From NCBI RefSeq assembly GCF_002843235.3, contig NZ_CP031123.2, positions 496,001-560,000 on the forward strand: DNA of 64,000 nucleotides, given 5' to 3'. Below are positions 19,542-28,244 of this stretch, one piece after another (position 1 is the stretch's first letter; each line of letters starts with the position of its first letter). The notes below the pieces were generated by a model. The model saw nothing but the letters and a program-made list of their open reading frames with translations, was not told the DNA's origin and ran no database searches. Source of the DNA: Providencia huaxiensis (GTDB taxonomy: Bacteria; Pseudomonadota; Gammaproteobacteria; Enterobacterales; Enterobacteriaceae). The position numbers and the translations under genes are program-made.

Positions 19542-20285
19542 ATGCATAACTTAAGATTAGAAGAAATCATTAATGATGAATTGAAAGTTAGTGAGTTCCA
19601 AGATTTTGCACCGAATGGATTGCAAGTTGAAGGGCGGCCACATGTACATAAAATCATCACTGGTGTGACAGCTTGCCAAGCATTGCTAGATGCCGCTGTT
19701 GAAAAGAAAGCCGATGCCATCATTGTTCACCATGGCTATTTTTGGAAAAATGAGCCAGCCATTATCAAAGGGATGAAAAAAAATCGCTTAAAAACATTAT
19801 TAGCGAATGATATCAACCTATATGGTTATCACCTCCCATTAGATGCGCACCACAAATTAGGTAATAATACCCAGCTTGCTTATATTATGGGGGTGCAGGT
19901 GAATGGCCAAATCGACCCATTAATGCCATTTGGTTTTTTTGACCAACCCATTACGCCTTCAGAGTTAACGTCTCGTTTAGAAACTCGTCTTGGCCGTAAA
20001 GTCCTGCATTGTGGTGATAATGCAAAAGAAGAAATTCGCCAAATCGCATGGTGTACAGGGGGAGGGCAAGGCTTCATTCTACAAGCAGCTGAATTTGGTG
20101 TAGATGCCTTTGTAACAGGGGAAGTTTCTGAGCAAACCATTCATATAGCAAGGGAAATGGGGATCCATTTCTACAGCGCAGGGCATCACGCAACGGAGCG
20201 TTATGGGATCAAGGCGTTGACTAAGTGGCTCGTAGATGAACATGGGTTAGATGCCGAATTTATCGATATCGATAACCCTGCCTAA
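19542..20285 (+). CDS. ybgI: Nif3-like dinuclear metal center protein YbgI
   Basis: 247 residues, the size of E. coli YbgI. Dimetal ligands are visible in IIVHHGYFWKNEP (His pair near 63-64), PLDAHHKLGN and the C-terminal GHHATERYG. The family is a toroidal hexamer; assigned roles include GTP cyclohydrolase I type 2-like activity, but a firm reaction is not established. The C-terminus IDIDNPA matches E. coli, and the TAA stop overlaps the first base pairs of an ERIC element. Not far from gltA, as in E. coli. Confidence 0.9.
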   Translation: MHNLRLEEIINDELKVSEFQDFAPNGLQVEGRPHVHKIITGVTACQALLDAAVEKKADAIIVHHGYFWKNEPAIIKGMKKNRLKTLLANDINLYGYHLPLDAHHKLGNNTQLAYIMGVQVNGQIDPLMPFGFFDQPITPSELTSRLETRLGRKVLHCGDNAKEEIRQIAWCTGGGQGFILQAAEFGVDAFVTGEVSEQTIHIAREMGIHFYSAGHHATERYGIKALTKWLVDEHGLDAEFIDIDNPA

Positions 20286-20410
20286 TCTTCTTCGTCTTTC
20301 AAACCACAGCGTTGTTGGCTGCATTCGTGAACCCTAGTCACATACTTGTGTATGTTCCTAGGGCTTCACTCTTTTGCCGCCTAGCTGTGATTCGAAATAC
20401 TTAGAAGATT
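20284..20410 (+). repeat. ERIC element, 127 bp
   Basis: Terminal repeats AATCTTC/GAAGATT, inner arms CCACAGC/GCTGTGA and the core AGTCACATACTTGTGTATGT. It starts inside the ybgI stop codon. Same orientation as the copy after glnS. Confidence 0.9.
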
Positions 20411-20441
20411 GATAATCTATTGAAAATAAAAATAAAAATAG

Positions 20442-21569
20442 CTATTGGGTTCGGTATTTTAACGATGCGAAAACTAATACTGCACTTGAAATAGTTAACA
20501 CTAAACCTAAGTGTTGGCTCCAGCCAGCGACCATTAGACCGATGGCGAGTCCGATGTAGTAAAATAAACCTAAAATTGCGCCAGCGGTGCCTTTTCTGTC
20601 ACCATAACGGTTTAATGCATGGGCAAGTATGTTCGGGATCGCAATTCCGTAACCAATAACGACTCCGATAACGGGTAAAACGAACCAAATTGAATCCATT
20701 AGCACAAAAACCAAACAGCCACTCACCAAGGAAATCACGCTAGACAGTTTTACAAGCTGCTCAGATGTGTGTTTTTTAGCCAATAAATAGCGATTTGATA
20801 TCGAACCTAAACCAACCCCAAGCGCTAATAATATCCCTGTTAATCCAAACTGTTGTTGAGTGAGCATTAATTGTTCAAAACTGAATGGAGCCAGCTGATA
20901 ATAGCTAAATAAATTAATATTGAAAAATGCAATCAAGATCACATTTCTAGCAATTTCTTTATCAGCGATCATGCGTAAAAATGTCTCAATAAATGAGACT
21001 TGCGTCACGTTTTCAGGCTTGGTCTCAGGTAAACGACAGGCTGACCAGAGAAAAAGCACCACAGCTAAAATAGCTAAGCCGATAAAAACGGTTCGATAAC
21101 CGCCAAAACTGACGAGTCCAGCACCAGATAACATTCCCAACGCGGGGCTGATTGCTAAAGCAACACCCATGATAGAAAAAACTTTTGCTAATTCATGGCC
21201 TTGGTAGCTATCACGCATAGCGGTTTGTGTACCGATTGAACCGACGGCAGCGCCAAATGCAGACAACATTCTCATTAATAATAATAAATAAAAATGTGTG
21301 ACAAATAACGCACCAATAGACGCAATACCGTAAATCAATAAACCCGCCAAAATAGTCGGGCGACGCCCTAAGGTGTCACACATACGTCCCCAAAACACCA
21401 CGCCTAATGCAAAAGCAAAGAAATAAAGCGACAGTGTTTGTGAAGCTTGTTCCGCATTTACTGAGAAAGCGCTGGCAATATCAGTGAGAGCGGGGCTGTA
21501 TATGGTTTCCACAATTTGAGGAAACATCATTAAGGCAACAGCAAGCCATAATGAAAGAGGGTGTTTCAT
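20442..21569 (-). CDS. MFS transporter, Bcr/CflA-like drug:H+ antiporter family
   Basis: 375 residues with about twelve hydrophobic segments. The major-facilitator motif A appears as GRMCDTLGRRPTILAG between segments 2 and 3, and the antiporter-type motif C region as GVALAISPALGMLSGAG in segment 5, which indicates proton-driven efflux. The start is ATG 21569 with AGGA seven bases upstream; a longer frame to 21617 lacks such a site. It is divergent from an AraC-family gene 130 bp away, a common arrangement of an exporter and its regulator (E. coli nimT/nimR is similar). The substrate is unknown. Confidence 0.8.
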   Translation of the reverse strand: MKHPLSLWLAVALMMFPQIVETIYSPALTDIASAFSVNAEQASQTLSLYFFAFALGVVFWGRMCDTLGRRPTILAGLLIYGIASIGALFVTHFYLLLLMRMLSAFGAAVGSIGTQTAMRDSYQGHELAKVFSIMGVALAISPALGMLSGAGLVSFGGYRTVFIGLAILAVVLFLWSACRLPETKPENVTQVSFIETFLRMIADKEIARNVILIAFFNINLFSYYQLAPFSFEQLMLTQQQFGLTGILLALGVGLGSISNRYLLAKKHTSEQLVKLSSVISLVSGCLVFVLMDSIWFVLPVIGVVIGYGIAIPNILAHALNRYGDRKGTAGAILGLFYYIGLAIGLMVAGWSQHLGLVLTISSAVLVFASLKYRTQ

Positions 21570-21699
21570 ACTTTTTCCTACCAATCGACTAAAAATAAAG
21601 GGTCTAATTAGATACAACGATTTAATAGCAGGTAGTTTAGTGTTATTTTCATTGTCTTATTACAATAATAAAGACTATAAATATCAAAAAAGAGACATT

Positions 21700-22461
21700 A
21701 TGGCTTGGCTAAATCAAACAGATAAATTTCAAACTCATTGGTATCGTGCGCCAGTATTGGGGATCGCGGCAAAAATGGGGCAGCATGACTCTGGTTTTCA
21801 TAAACATGAAATGGGGCAGCTTTTGTTTACACAACAAGGGTGTATACGAATTTCACTGGAAAATCGCCTGTCTTTGCTTCCCCCTGGTAGAGTGGCTTGG
21901 ATCCCTCCATTTGTTCTTCATCGGGCACAAATGCAGGCATCCGTGGGGTATCGATCGGTTTATTTATCAGAAGAATATGCCAAAAAAATCGGGAACGATG
22001 TGGTTATTTTGAATATTTCCCCATTGCTAAGGGAAGTGCTAGAACGTATTGCTATTGCGCCGTTTGAGAGTGATTGGCAGCAGGGGCGTTTGGCCAACTT
22101 ATTACCGGTATTTATCGATGAGCTACAAAGTGCAGCTTTAGAGCCAACACTGTTGCCATTACCGCAAGATAGACGCTTTAAAGGGATTGATATCGAGCAA
22201 TTACCACCGAATTTAAACCAGTTAGCGCAGACTATCGGTGCGAGTGAGAAAACAATCACGCGTATTTTCTTGAAAGAAACAGGCATGACATTTCAAACAT
22301 GGCGACAACAATGGCGGTTTATTAAAGCGATTGAGTTGCTTGCACAAGAAAAACCTTATCACTATATTATTCAAGAGCTTGGTCTAACAAGTGATAGCGC
22401 GTTTATCAGTTTTTTCCGCAAAATGAGCGGAATGACACCAAGGGAATATCAACAGCAGTAA
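21700..22461 (+). CDS. AraC-family transcriptional regulator with cupin domain
   Basis: 253 residues. N-terminal AraC-type cupin (about 15-110, with FHKHEMGQLLFTQQG and LPPGRVAWIPP) and C-terminal double helix-turn-helix (about 165-253, with LAQTIGASEKTITRIF and the closing LGLTSDSAFISFFRKMSGMT). The layout is that of exporter regulators such as NimR, likely acting on the divergent MFS gene and itself. The ATG at 21700 fits the start of the conserved domain. The ligand is unknown. Confidence 0.82.
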   Translation: MAWLNQTDKFQTHWYRAPVLGIAAKMGQHDSGFHKHEMGQLLFTQQGCIRISLENRLSLLPPGRVAWIPPFVLHRAQMQASVGYRSVYLSEEYAKKIGNDVVILNISPLLREVLERIAIAPFESDWQQGRLANLLPVFIDELQSAALEPTLLPLPQDRRFKGIDIEQLPPNLNQLAQTIGASEKTITRIFLKETGMTFQTWRQQWRFIKAIELLAQEKPYHYIIQELGLTSDSAFISFFRKMSGMTPREYQQQ

Positions 22462-22483
22462 GCTAAATGACATCAGTAAAAAA

Positions 22484-22508
22484 GAAAAAAGCCCCGAAAA
22501 TTCGAGGC
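22484..22508 (-). terminator. terminator after gltA
   Basis: On the minus strand GGCCTCGAATTTTCGGGGC is followed by TTTTTTC. It lies 35 bp after the gltA stop. Confidence 0.75.
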
Positions 22509-22542
22509 CTTAGCATATGTAGGGTTCAGATTTAATTAAATA

Positions 22543-23829
22543 TTATTTTTTTGCTAATTCAGAGTTGAATTCACGTTTGTCATAGCCGGTATATAGCTGG
22601 CGAGGACGAGCAATTTTCAGGCCGTCATCGTGCATTTCATTCCAATGTGCAATCCAGCCAATGGTACGTGCAATGGCAAAAATAACAGTAAACATTGAAG
22701 ATGGAATACCCATTGCTTTCAAGATGATACCTGAGTAGAAGTCAACGTTCGGGTACAGTTTTTTCTCAATGAAATACGGGTCGTTCAATGCGATACGTTC
22801 CAGCTCCATAGCGACTTCCAGCAAGCTGTCATTCAAGCCAAGTTCATTTAGAACTTCATGGCAAGTTTCACGCATTACCGTTGCACGTGGGTCATGGTTT
22901 TTATAAACACGGTGACCGAAGCCCATCAAGCGGAAAGAGTCATTTTTGTCTTTAGCGCGCTCGATAAATGCAGGAATGTGCTCAACAGTTTGGATCTCTT
23001 CCAACATACGTAAGCAAGCTTCGTTAGCACCGCCGTGAGCAGGCCCCCACAGTGAAGCGATACCTGCCGCGATACAAGCAAATGGGTTTGCACCGGATGA
23101 ACCCGCAGTACGTACAGTCGAGGTTGAAGCGTTTTGTTCGTGGTCAGCGTGTAGGATTAAGATACGATCCATTGCGCGTTCTAAAACAGGATTAACTGTG
23201 TATTCTTCACATGGTGTCGAGAACATCATATGCAAGAAATTACCCGCGTATGACAGGTCATTACGTGGATAAACAAAAGGTTGGCCAATTGAATATTTGT
23301 AACACATCGCTGCGACTGTTGGCATTTTCGACAGCAGACGATAAGCCGTAATTTCACGGTGGCGTGGGTTGTTAACATCTAATGCATCGTGATAGAAAGC
23401 TGCTAGTGCGCCAGTAACACCGCATAATACAGCCATTGGGTGTGAGTCACGGCGGAAACCATTAAGCATGCGAGTAATTTGCTCATGGATCATGGTATGG
23501 CGAGTCACCGTATTTTTAAATACGTCATATTGTTCTTGAGTTGGTGCTTCACCGTATAGCAGGATATAACAAACTTCGAGATAAGAGGCTTCAGTGGCGA
23601 GTTGATCGATAGGGAAACCACGGTGCAACAGGATGCCTTGATCACCATCGATATAGGTGATTTTTGATTCACAGGATGCAGTAGAAGTAAAACCAGGGTC
23701 GTAGGTAAAAAACCCTTTAGAACCTAAAGTTCGGACATCGATAACGTCTTGACCAATCGTTGGGCTTAAAATATCTAGGTCAATATCACCCTTACTACCA
23801 GTCGTTAGCTTAGCTTTGTTATCAGCCAT
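22543..23829 (-). CDS. gltA: type II citrate synthase
   Basis: Condenses acetyl-CoA and oxaloacetate to citrate, the entry step of the TCA cycle. 428 residues, close to E. coli GltA (427). Catalytic His lies in [12 protein letters not shown], a second His in [12 protein letters not shown], and the Asp in VDFYSGI. The long N-terminal domain typical of NADH-inhibited hexameric enzymes is present ([12 protein letters not shown]). Divergent from sdhCDAB-sucABCD across about 670 bp. Confidence 0.98.
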   Translation of the reverse strand: MADNKAKLTTGSKGDIDLDILSPTIGQDVIDVRTLGSKGFFTYDPGFTSTASCESKITYIDGDQGILLHRGFPIDQLATEASYLEVCYILLYGEAPTQEQYDVFKNTVTRHTMIHEQITRMLNGFRRDSHPMAVLCGVTGALAAFYHDALDVNNPRHREITAYRLLSKMPTVAAMCYKYSIGQPFVYPRNDLSYAGNFLHMMFSTPCEEYTVNPVLERAMDRILILHADHEQNASTSTVRTAGSSGANPFACIAAGIASLWGPAHGGANEACLRMLEEIQTVEHIPAFIERAKDKNDSFRLMGFGHRVYKNHDPRATVMRETCHEVLNELGLNDSLLEVAMELERIALNDPYFIEKKLYPNVDFYSGIILKAMGIPSSMFTVIFAIARTIGWIAHWNEMHDDGLKIARPRQLYTGYDKREFNSELAKK

Positions 23830-24253
23830 TACGGTCTCCTTAGCGCTTGATAATCGACACCCAACAACCCAGAAGCTCAGCGTTATACTGTGTCTTCATG
23901 CATTGTTCTACCGGTATGCTTTGGAAATCAGCTCGCTATCACATAAAACCTGAAATCTGAGACCGACGACAATGTAATTAGGTTGTTTATGAGTGTGTAG
24001 ATGTTATGTTCTTTTTGTTGTTTTCCCTACAATATCATTATTTGTGGTAAGGGGAACAACTTTCATAACTTTTGTTATTAATACCCATCATAGTTCAAAT
24101 TGAAGAGTACTTAACATTGCAACATTCACGTTTTTTTCTTTTTACGATGAAGTGTCAACAGCACCGTTAAGATAATTCTGCCAGACCTATATGTAAGATA
24201 AATGTTGAATCATTGTCAAATAAGATAAGCACATTTATACAAAATGTTTAAAT

Positions 24254-24269
24254 CGTGATCCCTCTCACT
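24254..24269 (+). promoter_or_regulatory. CRP-like site upstream of sdhC
   Basis: CGTGATCCCTCTCACT matches TGTGA-N6-TCACA with one mismatch in each half. It is centred about 80 bp upstream of the predicted start of transcription, consistent with catabolite control of sdh. Confidence 0.6.
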
Positions 24270-24306
24270 GTTCGGGCTAAATGTCTCCAAACATTTTGTG
24301 TGGGAA

Positions 24307-24335
24307 TTGTAATGGCATTGTGAAGACTTTATACT
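24307..24335 (+). promoter_or_regulatory. sigma-70 promoter of sdhCDAB-sucABCD
   Basis: -35 TTGTAA (24307-24312) and -10 TATACT (24330-24335) with a 17-bp spacer. It predicts a leader of about 160 bases before the sdhC start. Confidence 0.65.
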
Positions 24336-24501
24336 AGCGGCAGGTCTCCGGATTACCCTGTAGTAGGAGTTCCCAGCGTGATCAGTATGCAACTTTATTT
24401 AAACATGATGGATTAGAGTTTGTGTTAAGTTGCATTTTGTACCCCTGTCGCTGTCTGATTTCCACCCCAGGTCCGGAGGATGGAAAATAATAAAGAGCTG
24501 T

Positions 24502-24891
24502 GTGGGCAAAATTGTGAAAAAACAAAGACCTGTCAACCTTGATTTGCAGACGATTCACTTCCCGATCACTGCAATATCTTCGATCTTGCACCGTGTCTCT
24601 GGCGTCATTACTCTCATCGCAGTTGGTATTCTGCTTTGGTTGTTAGGGACATCTCTCTCCTCTCCAGAAGGTTTTCAATACGCGTCTGAAATAATGACTG
24701 GCTTTTTTGCTAAGTTCATTCTTTGGGGCATCTTGACAGCTTTGGCTTACCACATCTGTGGTGGTATTCGCCATATGCTAATGGATTTCGGTTGTGTTGA
24801 TGAAACGCTTGCTGCTGGTAACTCATCTGCAAAAATTACATTTGTCATTACCGTGATTTTAGCAATTCTGGCGGGGATTTTAGTATGGTAA
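24502..24891 (+). CDS. sdhC: succinate dehydrogenase cytochrome b556 subunit
   Basis: Large membrane anchor of complex II. The GTG at 24502 gives a 129-residue product equal in length to E. coli SdhC, reading [16 protein letters not shown]; the open frame continues upstream but without similarity. HRVSG (quinone site Ser/Arg region), three membrane helices and the heme b ligand His in [17 protein letters not shown] are present. It overlaps sdhD by 7 bp. Confidence 0.95.
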   Translation: MGKIVKKQRPVNLDLQTIHFPITAISSILHRVSGVITLIAVGILLWLLGTSLSSPEGFQYASEIMTGFFAKFILWGILTALAYHICGGIRHMLMDFGCVDETLAAGNSSAKITFVITVILAILAGILVW

Positions 24892-25229
24892 GTAATGCTT
24901 CAGCTTTAGGCCGTACTGGTATCCAGGACTGGCTATTAATCCGTGGTTCTGCGATTGTCATCGCGCTCTACGTACTCTACATTGTTGGTTTTGTTGCTAT
25001 TAATGACATTACCTATGACGTCTGGCGTGGCTTTTTTGCCTCTTCTGTGACGAAAGTATTCACTATCCTCACGTTGTTCTCGATTCTTGTTCATGCGTGG
25101 ATTGGCATGTGGCAAGTGCTGACTGACTACGTTAAACCTTTAGCAATTCGTTTAGTATTGCAACTGGCTATCGTTGTAGGTCTGTTGGCTTATTTAATTT
25201 ACGGAACAATTGTTGTGTGGGGTGCATAA
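24885..25229 (+). CDS. sdhD: succinate dehydrogenase membrane anchor subunit SdhD
   Basis: Small membrane anchor of complex II, 114 residues against 115 in E. coli. Three membrane helices; [16 protein letters not shown] carries the quinone-site Tyr and Asp. It overlaps sdhC and ends one base before sdhA, so translation is probably coupled. Confidence 0.96.
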   Translation: MVSNASALGRTGIQDWLLIRGSAIVIALYVLYIVGFVAINDITYDVWRGFFASSVTKVFTILTLFSILVHAWIGMWQVLTDYVKPLAIRLVLQLAIVVGLLAYLIYGTIVVWGA

Positions 25230-26996
25230 ATGAATCTGCCAATCAGAGAGTTTGACGCTATCGTTATCGGTGCGGGTGGCGCAGGTATGCGCGCAGCACT
25301 TCAAATTTCACAGATGGGCCTATCTTGTGCGCTTCTGTCAAAAGTTTTTCCAACTCGTTCTCATACTGTATCAGCGCAAGGTGGTATCACGGTTGCTTTA
25401 GGTAACACGCATCCTGATAACTGGGAATGGCACATGTATGACACTGTTAAAGGTTCCGACTACATCGGTGACCAAGACGCTATCGAATACATGTGTAAAA
25501 CAGGGCCAGAGGCTATCCTCGAATTAGAACATATGGGGTTACCGTTCTCGCGCCTTGATGATGGAAGTATTTATCAACGTCCATTTGGTGGTCAGTCTAA
25601 AAACTTCGGTGGTGAGCAAGCTGCGCGTACTGCAGCTGCAGCTGACCGTACTGGCCATGCACTGTTACATACCTTGTATCAGCAGAACTTAAAAAACCAC
25701 ACAACCATTTTTTCTGAATGGTATGCCCTTGATTTAGTTAAAAACCAAGACGGCGATGTTGTAGGTTGTACTGCAATTTGTATGGAAACAGGCGAACTGG
25801 TTTATTTCAAAGCGAAAGCAACTATTTTAGCAACGGGTGGTGCGGGTCGTATTTACCAATCAACCACTAACGCACACATCAATACGGGTGATGGCGTGGG
25901 AATGGCTGCTCGTGCAGGTGTTCCACTGCAAGATATGGAAATGTGGCAATTCCACCCTACGGGGATCGCTGGCGCGGGTGTTCTCGTGACAGAAGGTTGT
26001 CGTGGTGAAGGTGGTTACCTGTTGAATAAAGACGGCGAGCGTTTCATGGAGCGTTATGCGCCGAACGCGAAAGACCTTGCGGGTCGTGACGTTGTTGCGC
26101 GCTCAATCATGATTGAAATTCGTGAAGGTCGTGGTTGTGATGGCCCATGGGGTCCACACGCCAAGCTGAAACTGGATCACTTAGGAAAAGACGTTCTGGA
26201 ATCTCGTTTACCGGGTATCCTTGAATTATCTCGTACCTTTGCTCACGTTGACCCAATCAAAGAGCCAATCCCTGTTATTCCTACCTGTCATTACATGATG
26301 GGCGGTATTCCAACGAAAGTGACGGGTCAAGCTCTGCGTTATAACGAAAAAGGCGAAGATGAAGTCATTCCTGGTCTGTTTGCGGTCGGTGAAATTGCCT
26401 GTGTATCAGTACATGGTGCTAACCGCTTAGGGGGTAACTCACTTCTCGACTTAGTGGTATTTGGTCGCTCAGCGGGTCTGCATTTGAAAGAATCCATTAT
26501 GGAGCAAGGTTCAATGCGTGATGCATCTGAATCTGATATTGATGCAGCGATGACACGTTTTAACCGTTGGGAAGGTGCGCGTACGGGTGAAGACCCAACT
26601 GAAATCCGTAAAGCACTGCAAACCTGTATGCAGCATAACTTCTCGGTATTCCGTGAGGGTGATGCAATGGCGAAAGGTTTAGAAGAGCTGAAAGTGATCC
26701 GTGAGCGTCTGCAAAATGCACGCCTTGATGATACTTCGACTGAATTTAATACTCAGCGTATCGAATGTTTAGAACTGGATAACCTGATGGAAACGGCTTA
26801 TGCAACGGCACAAGCTGCAAACTTCCGTACAGAAAGTCGTGGTGCGCATAGCCGCTTTGACTACCCAGAGCGAGATGATGCGAATTGGTTATGTCACTCA
26901 TTATATTTACCGCAATCTGAAACGATGACGCGTCGTGAAGTCAACATGCAGCCAAAACTGCGTGAAGCCTTCCCACCGAAAATTCGTACCTACTAA
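25230..26996 (+). CDS. sdhA: succinate dehydrogenase flavoprotein subunit
   Basis: Oxidises succinate to fumarate with covalently bound FAD. 588 residues as in E. coli. FAD-binding [10 protein letters not shown] near residue 14, the FAD-linked His in [11 protein letters not shown] near 45, the catalytic Arg/His region in GCRGEGGYL and [12 protein letters not shown], and [15 protein letters not shown]. Directly abuts sdhD. Confidence 0.98.
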   Translation: MNLPIREFDAIVIGAGGAGMRAALQISQMGLSCALLSKVFPTRSHTVSAQGGITVALGNTHPDNWEWHMYDTVKGSDYIGDQDAIEYMCKTGPEAILELEHMGLPFSRLDDGSIYQRPFGGQSKNFGGEQAARTAAAADRTGHALLHTLYQQNLKNHTTIFSEWYALDLVKNQDGDVVGCTAICMETGELVYFKAKATILATGGAGRIYQSTTNAHINTGDGVGMAARAGVPLQDMEMWQFHPTGIAGAGVLVTEGCRGEGGYLLNKDGERFMERYAPNAKDLAGRDVVARSIMIEIREGRGCDGPWGPHAKLKLDHLGKDVLESRLPGILELSRTFAHVDPIKEPIPVIPTCHYMMGGIPTKVTGQALRYNEKGEDEVIPGLFAVGEIACVSVHGANRLGGNSLLDLVVFGRSAGLHLKESIMEQGSMRDASESDIDAAMTRFNRWEGARTGEDPTEIRKALQTCMQHNFSVFREGDAMAKGLEELKVIRERLQNARLDDTSTEFNTQRIECLELDNLMETAYATAQAANFRTESRGAHSRFDYPERDDANWLCHSLYLPQSETMTRREVNMQPKLREAFPPKIRTY

Positions 26997-27031
26997 TGCG
27001 TGGTGTTAATCCAGTTGCGGAGAAATAAACT

Positions 27032-27748
27032 ATGAAATTACAATTTTCGATTTATCGCTACAATCCTGATGTGGACAACGCACCACGTATGCAAGATTAC
27101 ACGCTAGAAGTTCCTGAAGGGCGTGACATGATGTTGCTGGATGCGTTAATCCAAATCAAAGAGCAAGACCCAACACTCTCTTTCCGTCGTTCTTGTCGTG
27201 AAGGGGTATGTGGTTCCGATGGCCTGAACATGAACGGTAAAAACGGGTTGGCGTGTATTACGCCATTATCTGCTTTAATCCGTGGTGGGAAGAAAATTGT
27301 CATTCGTCCATTACCGGGTCTGCCTGTTGTGCGTGACCTGATTATCGATATGACTCAGTTTTATACCCAATACGAAAAAATTCGTCCATATCTGATTAAT
27401 GATAACAAGAACCCACCAGCGCGTGAGAATTTACAAACTCCTGCACAACGTGAAAAACTCGATGGTTTATATGAGTGTATTTTGTGTGCTTGTTGTTCGA
27501 CTTCTTGCCCATCGTTTTGGTGGAATCCAGACAAGTTTATCGGGCCTGCAGGCTTGTTGGCAGCGTATCGCTTCTTAATTGATAGCCGTGATACTGAAAC
27601 CGATTCACGATTAGATGATCTGAACGACGCTTTTAGTGTCTTCCGCTGTCATAGCATCATGAATTGTGTCAATGTATGCCCTAAAGGGCTAAATCCAACG
27701 AAAGCTATCGGTCATATTAAATCTATGTTACTAAAACATAGCGCTTAA
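27032..27748 (+). CDS. sdhB: succinate dehydrogenase iron-sulfur subunit
   Basis: Electron-transfer subunit of complex II, 238 residues as in E. coli. The [2Fe-2S] ligands are C55, C60, D63 and C75 (SCREGVCGSD and GLAC). The [4Fe-4S] site is in CILCACCSTSCP and the [3Fe-4S] site in CHSIMNCVNVCPKG. A terminator-like hairpin follows. Confidence 0.98.
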   Translation: MKLQFSIYRYNPDVDNAPRMQDYTLEVPEGRDMMLLDALIQIKEQDPTLSFRRSCREGVCGSDGLNMNGKNGLACITPLSALIRGGKKIVIRPLPGLPVVRDLIIDMTQFYTQYEKIRPYLINDNKNPPARENLQTPAQREKLDGLYECILCACCSTSCPSFWWNPDKFIGPAGLLAAYRFLIDSRDTETDSRLDDLNDAFSVFRCHSIMNCVNVCPKGLNPTKAIGHIKSMLLKHSA

Positions 27749-27760
27749 TTATGCATATTT

Positions 27761-27794
27761 AACCCACAGTGCTCAGGTGCTGTGGGTTAAAAAA
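27761..27794 (+). terminator. terminator-like hairpin after sdhB
   Basis: AACCCACAG/CTGTGGGTT with a short loop is followed by only TTAAAAAA, so the T-run is poor. It may act as a partial terminator or as a 3'-end stabiliser between sdhCDAB and sucABCD. Confidence 0.5.
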
Positions 27795-28244
27795 GAAATA
27801 GCACAAAATAAAAACATAAGTAAAAAGAAACGCGTAAAGTAAAAGCAATAATAGGTTTTTAATGCGCGGAAGCTCACAAAAGCACGAAAACGAAATACCA
27901 ACAAAGGGCGTCAGAAAGTAACATTGTCACCCATAAAAAGTAGTACTTATTAAAACGTTGTCATTACAAAAGCGTAAAAAAGTGAAAGCAAAGAAAGTAA
28001 CAGTAAAAAGTAGAAAAAATAGCCAACTGCAAAAGATGAAGACGACAGCCCAAGCATAGGGGCCTTTAAAAACCGCAGCCAGTTTTTAAAGGTTCCTTAA
28101 AAGGGAAACCCTTACTGATAAAGGGCCTCCCAAAGAGAGAACATGCATAAAGCACGTCCAAGAGAACCTTTATCGAGGTCGCTTAAATGCGGCAATTAGT
28201 TAACCACGGCGAAAACTAAAGCTTTAAAAGCTTAAGGGATCACA
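27795..28244. other. A-rich and structured sdhB-sucA intergenic region
   Basis: 450 bp without a recognisable gene. The first 230 bp are strikingly rich in A on the plus strand, with repeated AGTAAAAAG-like words. Then comes a perfect 11-bp inverted repeat with an 8-base loop (28063-28073 with 28082-28092, CCTTTAAAAAC), and a second set of arms around 28100-28175. No open frame with family resemblance and no clear promoter. Confidence 0.5.

Larger units (their letters stand above)
23830..24501. promoter_or_regulatory. gltA/sdhC divergent control region
   Basis: 672 bp without a gene, holding the promoters of gltA (minus) and of the sdh-suc operon (plus). A CRP-like site lies at 24254-24269 and a good sigma-70 promoter at 24307-24335. 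A long leader of about 160 bases precedes sdhC. In E. coli ArcA, FNR, Fur-RyhB and Spot 42 act here; I did not identify their sites reliably. Confidence 0.6.

Noticed and set aside
24430..24501. N-terminal extension of SdhC
   Set aside because: The 24 extra codons show no similarity to SdhC, and the GTG at 24502 reproduces the E. coli length exactly.
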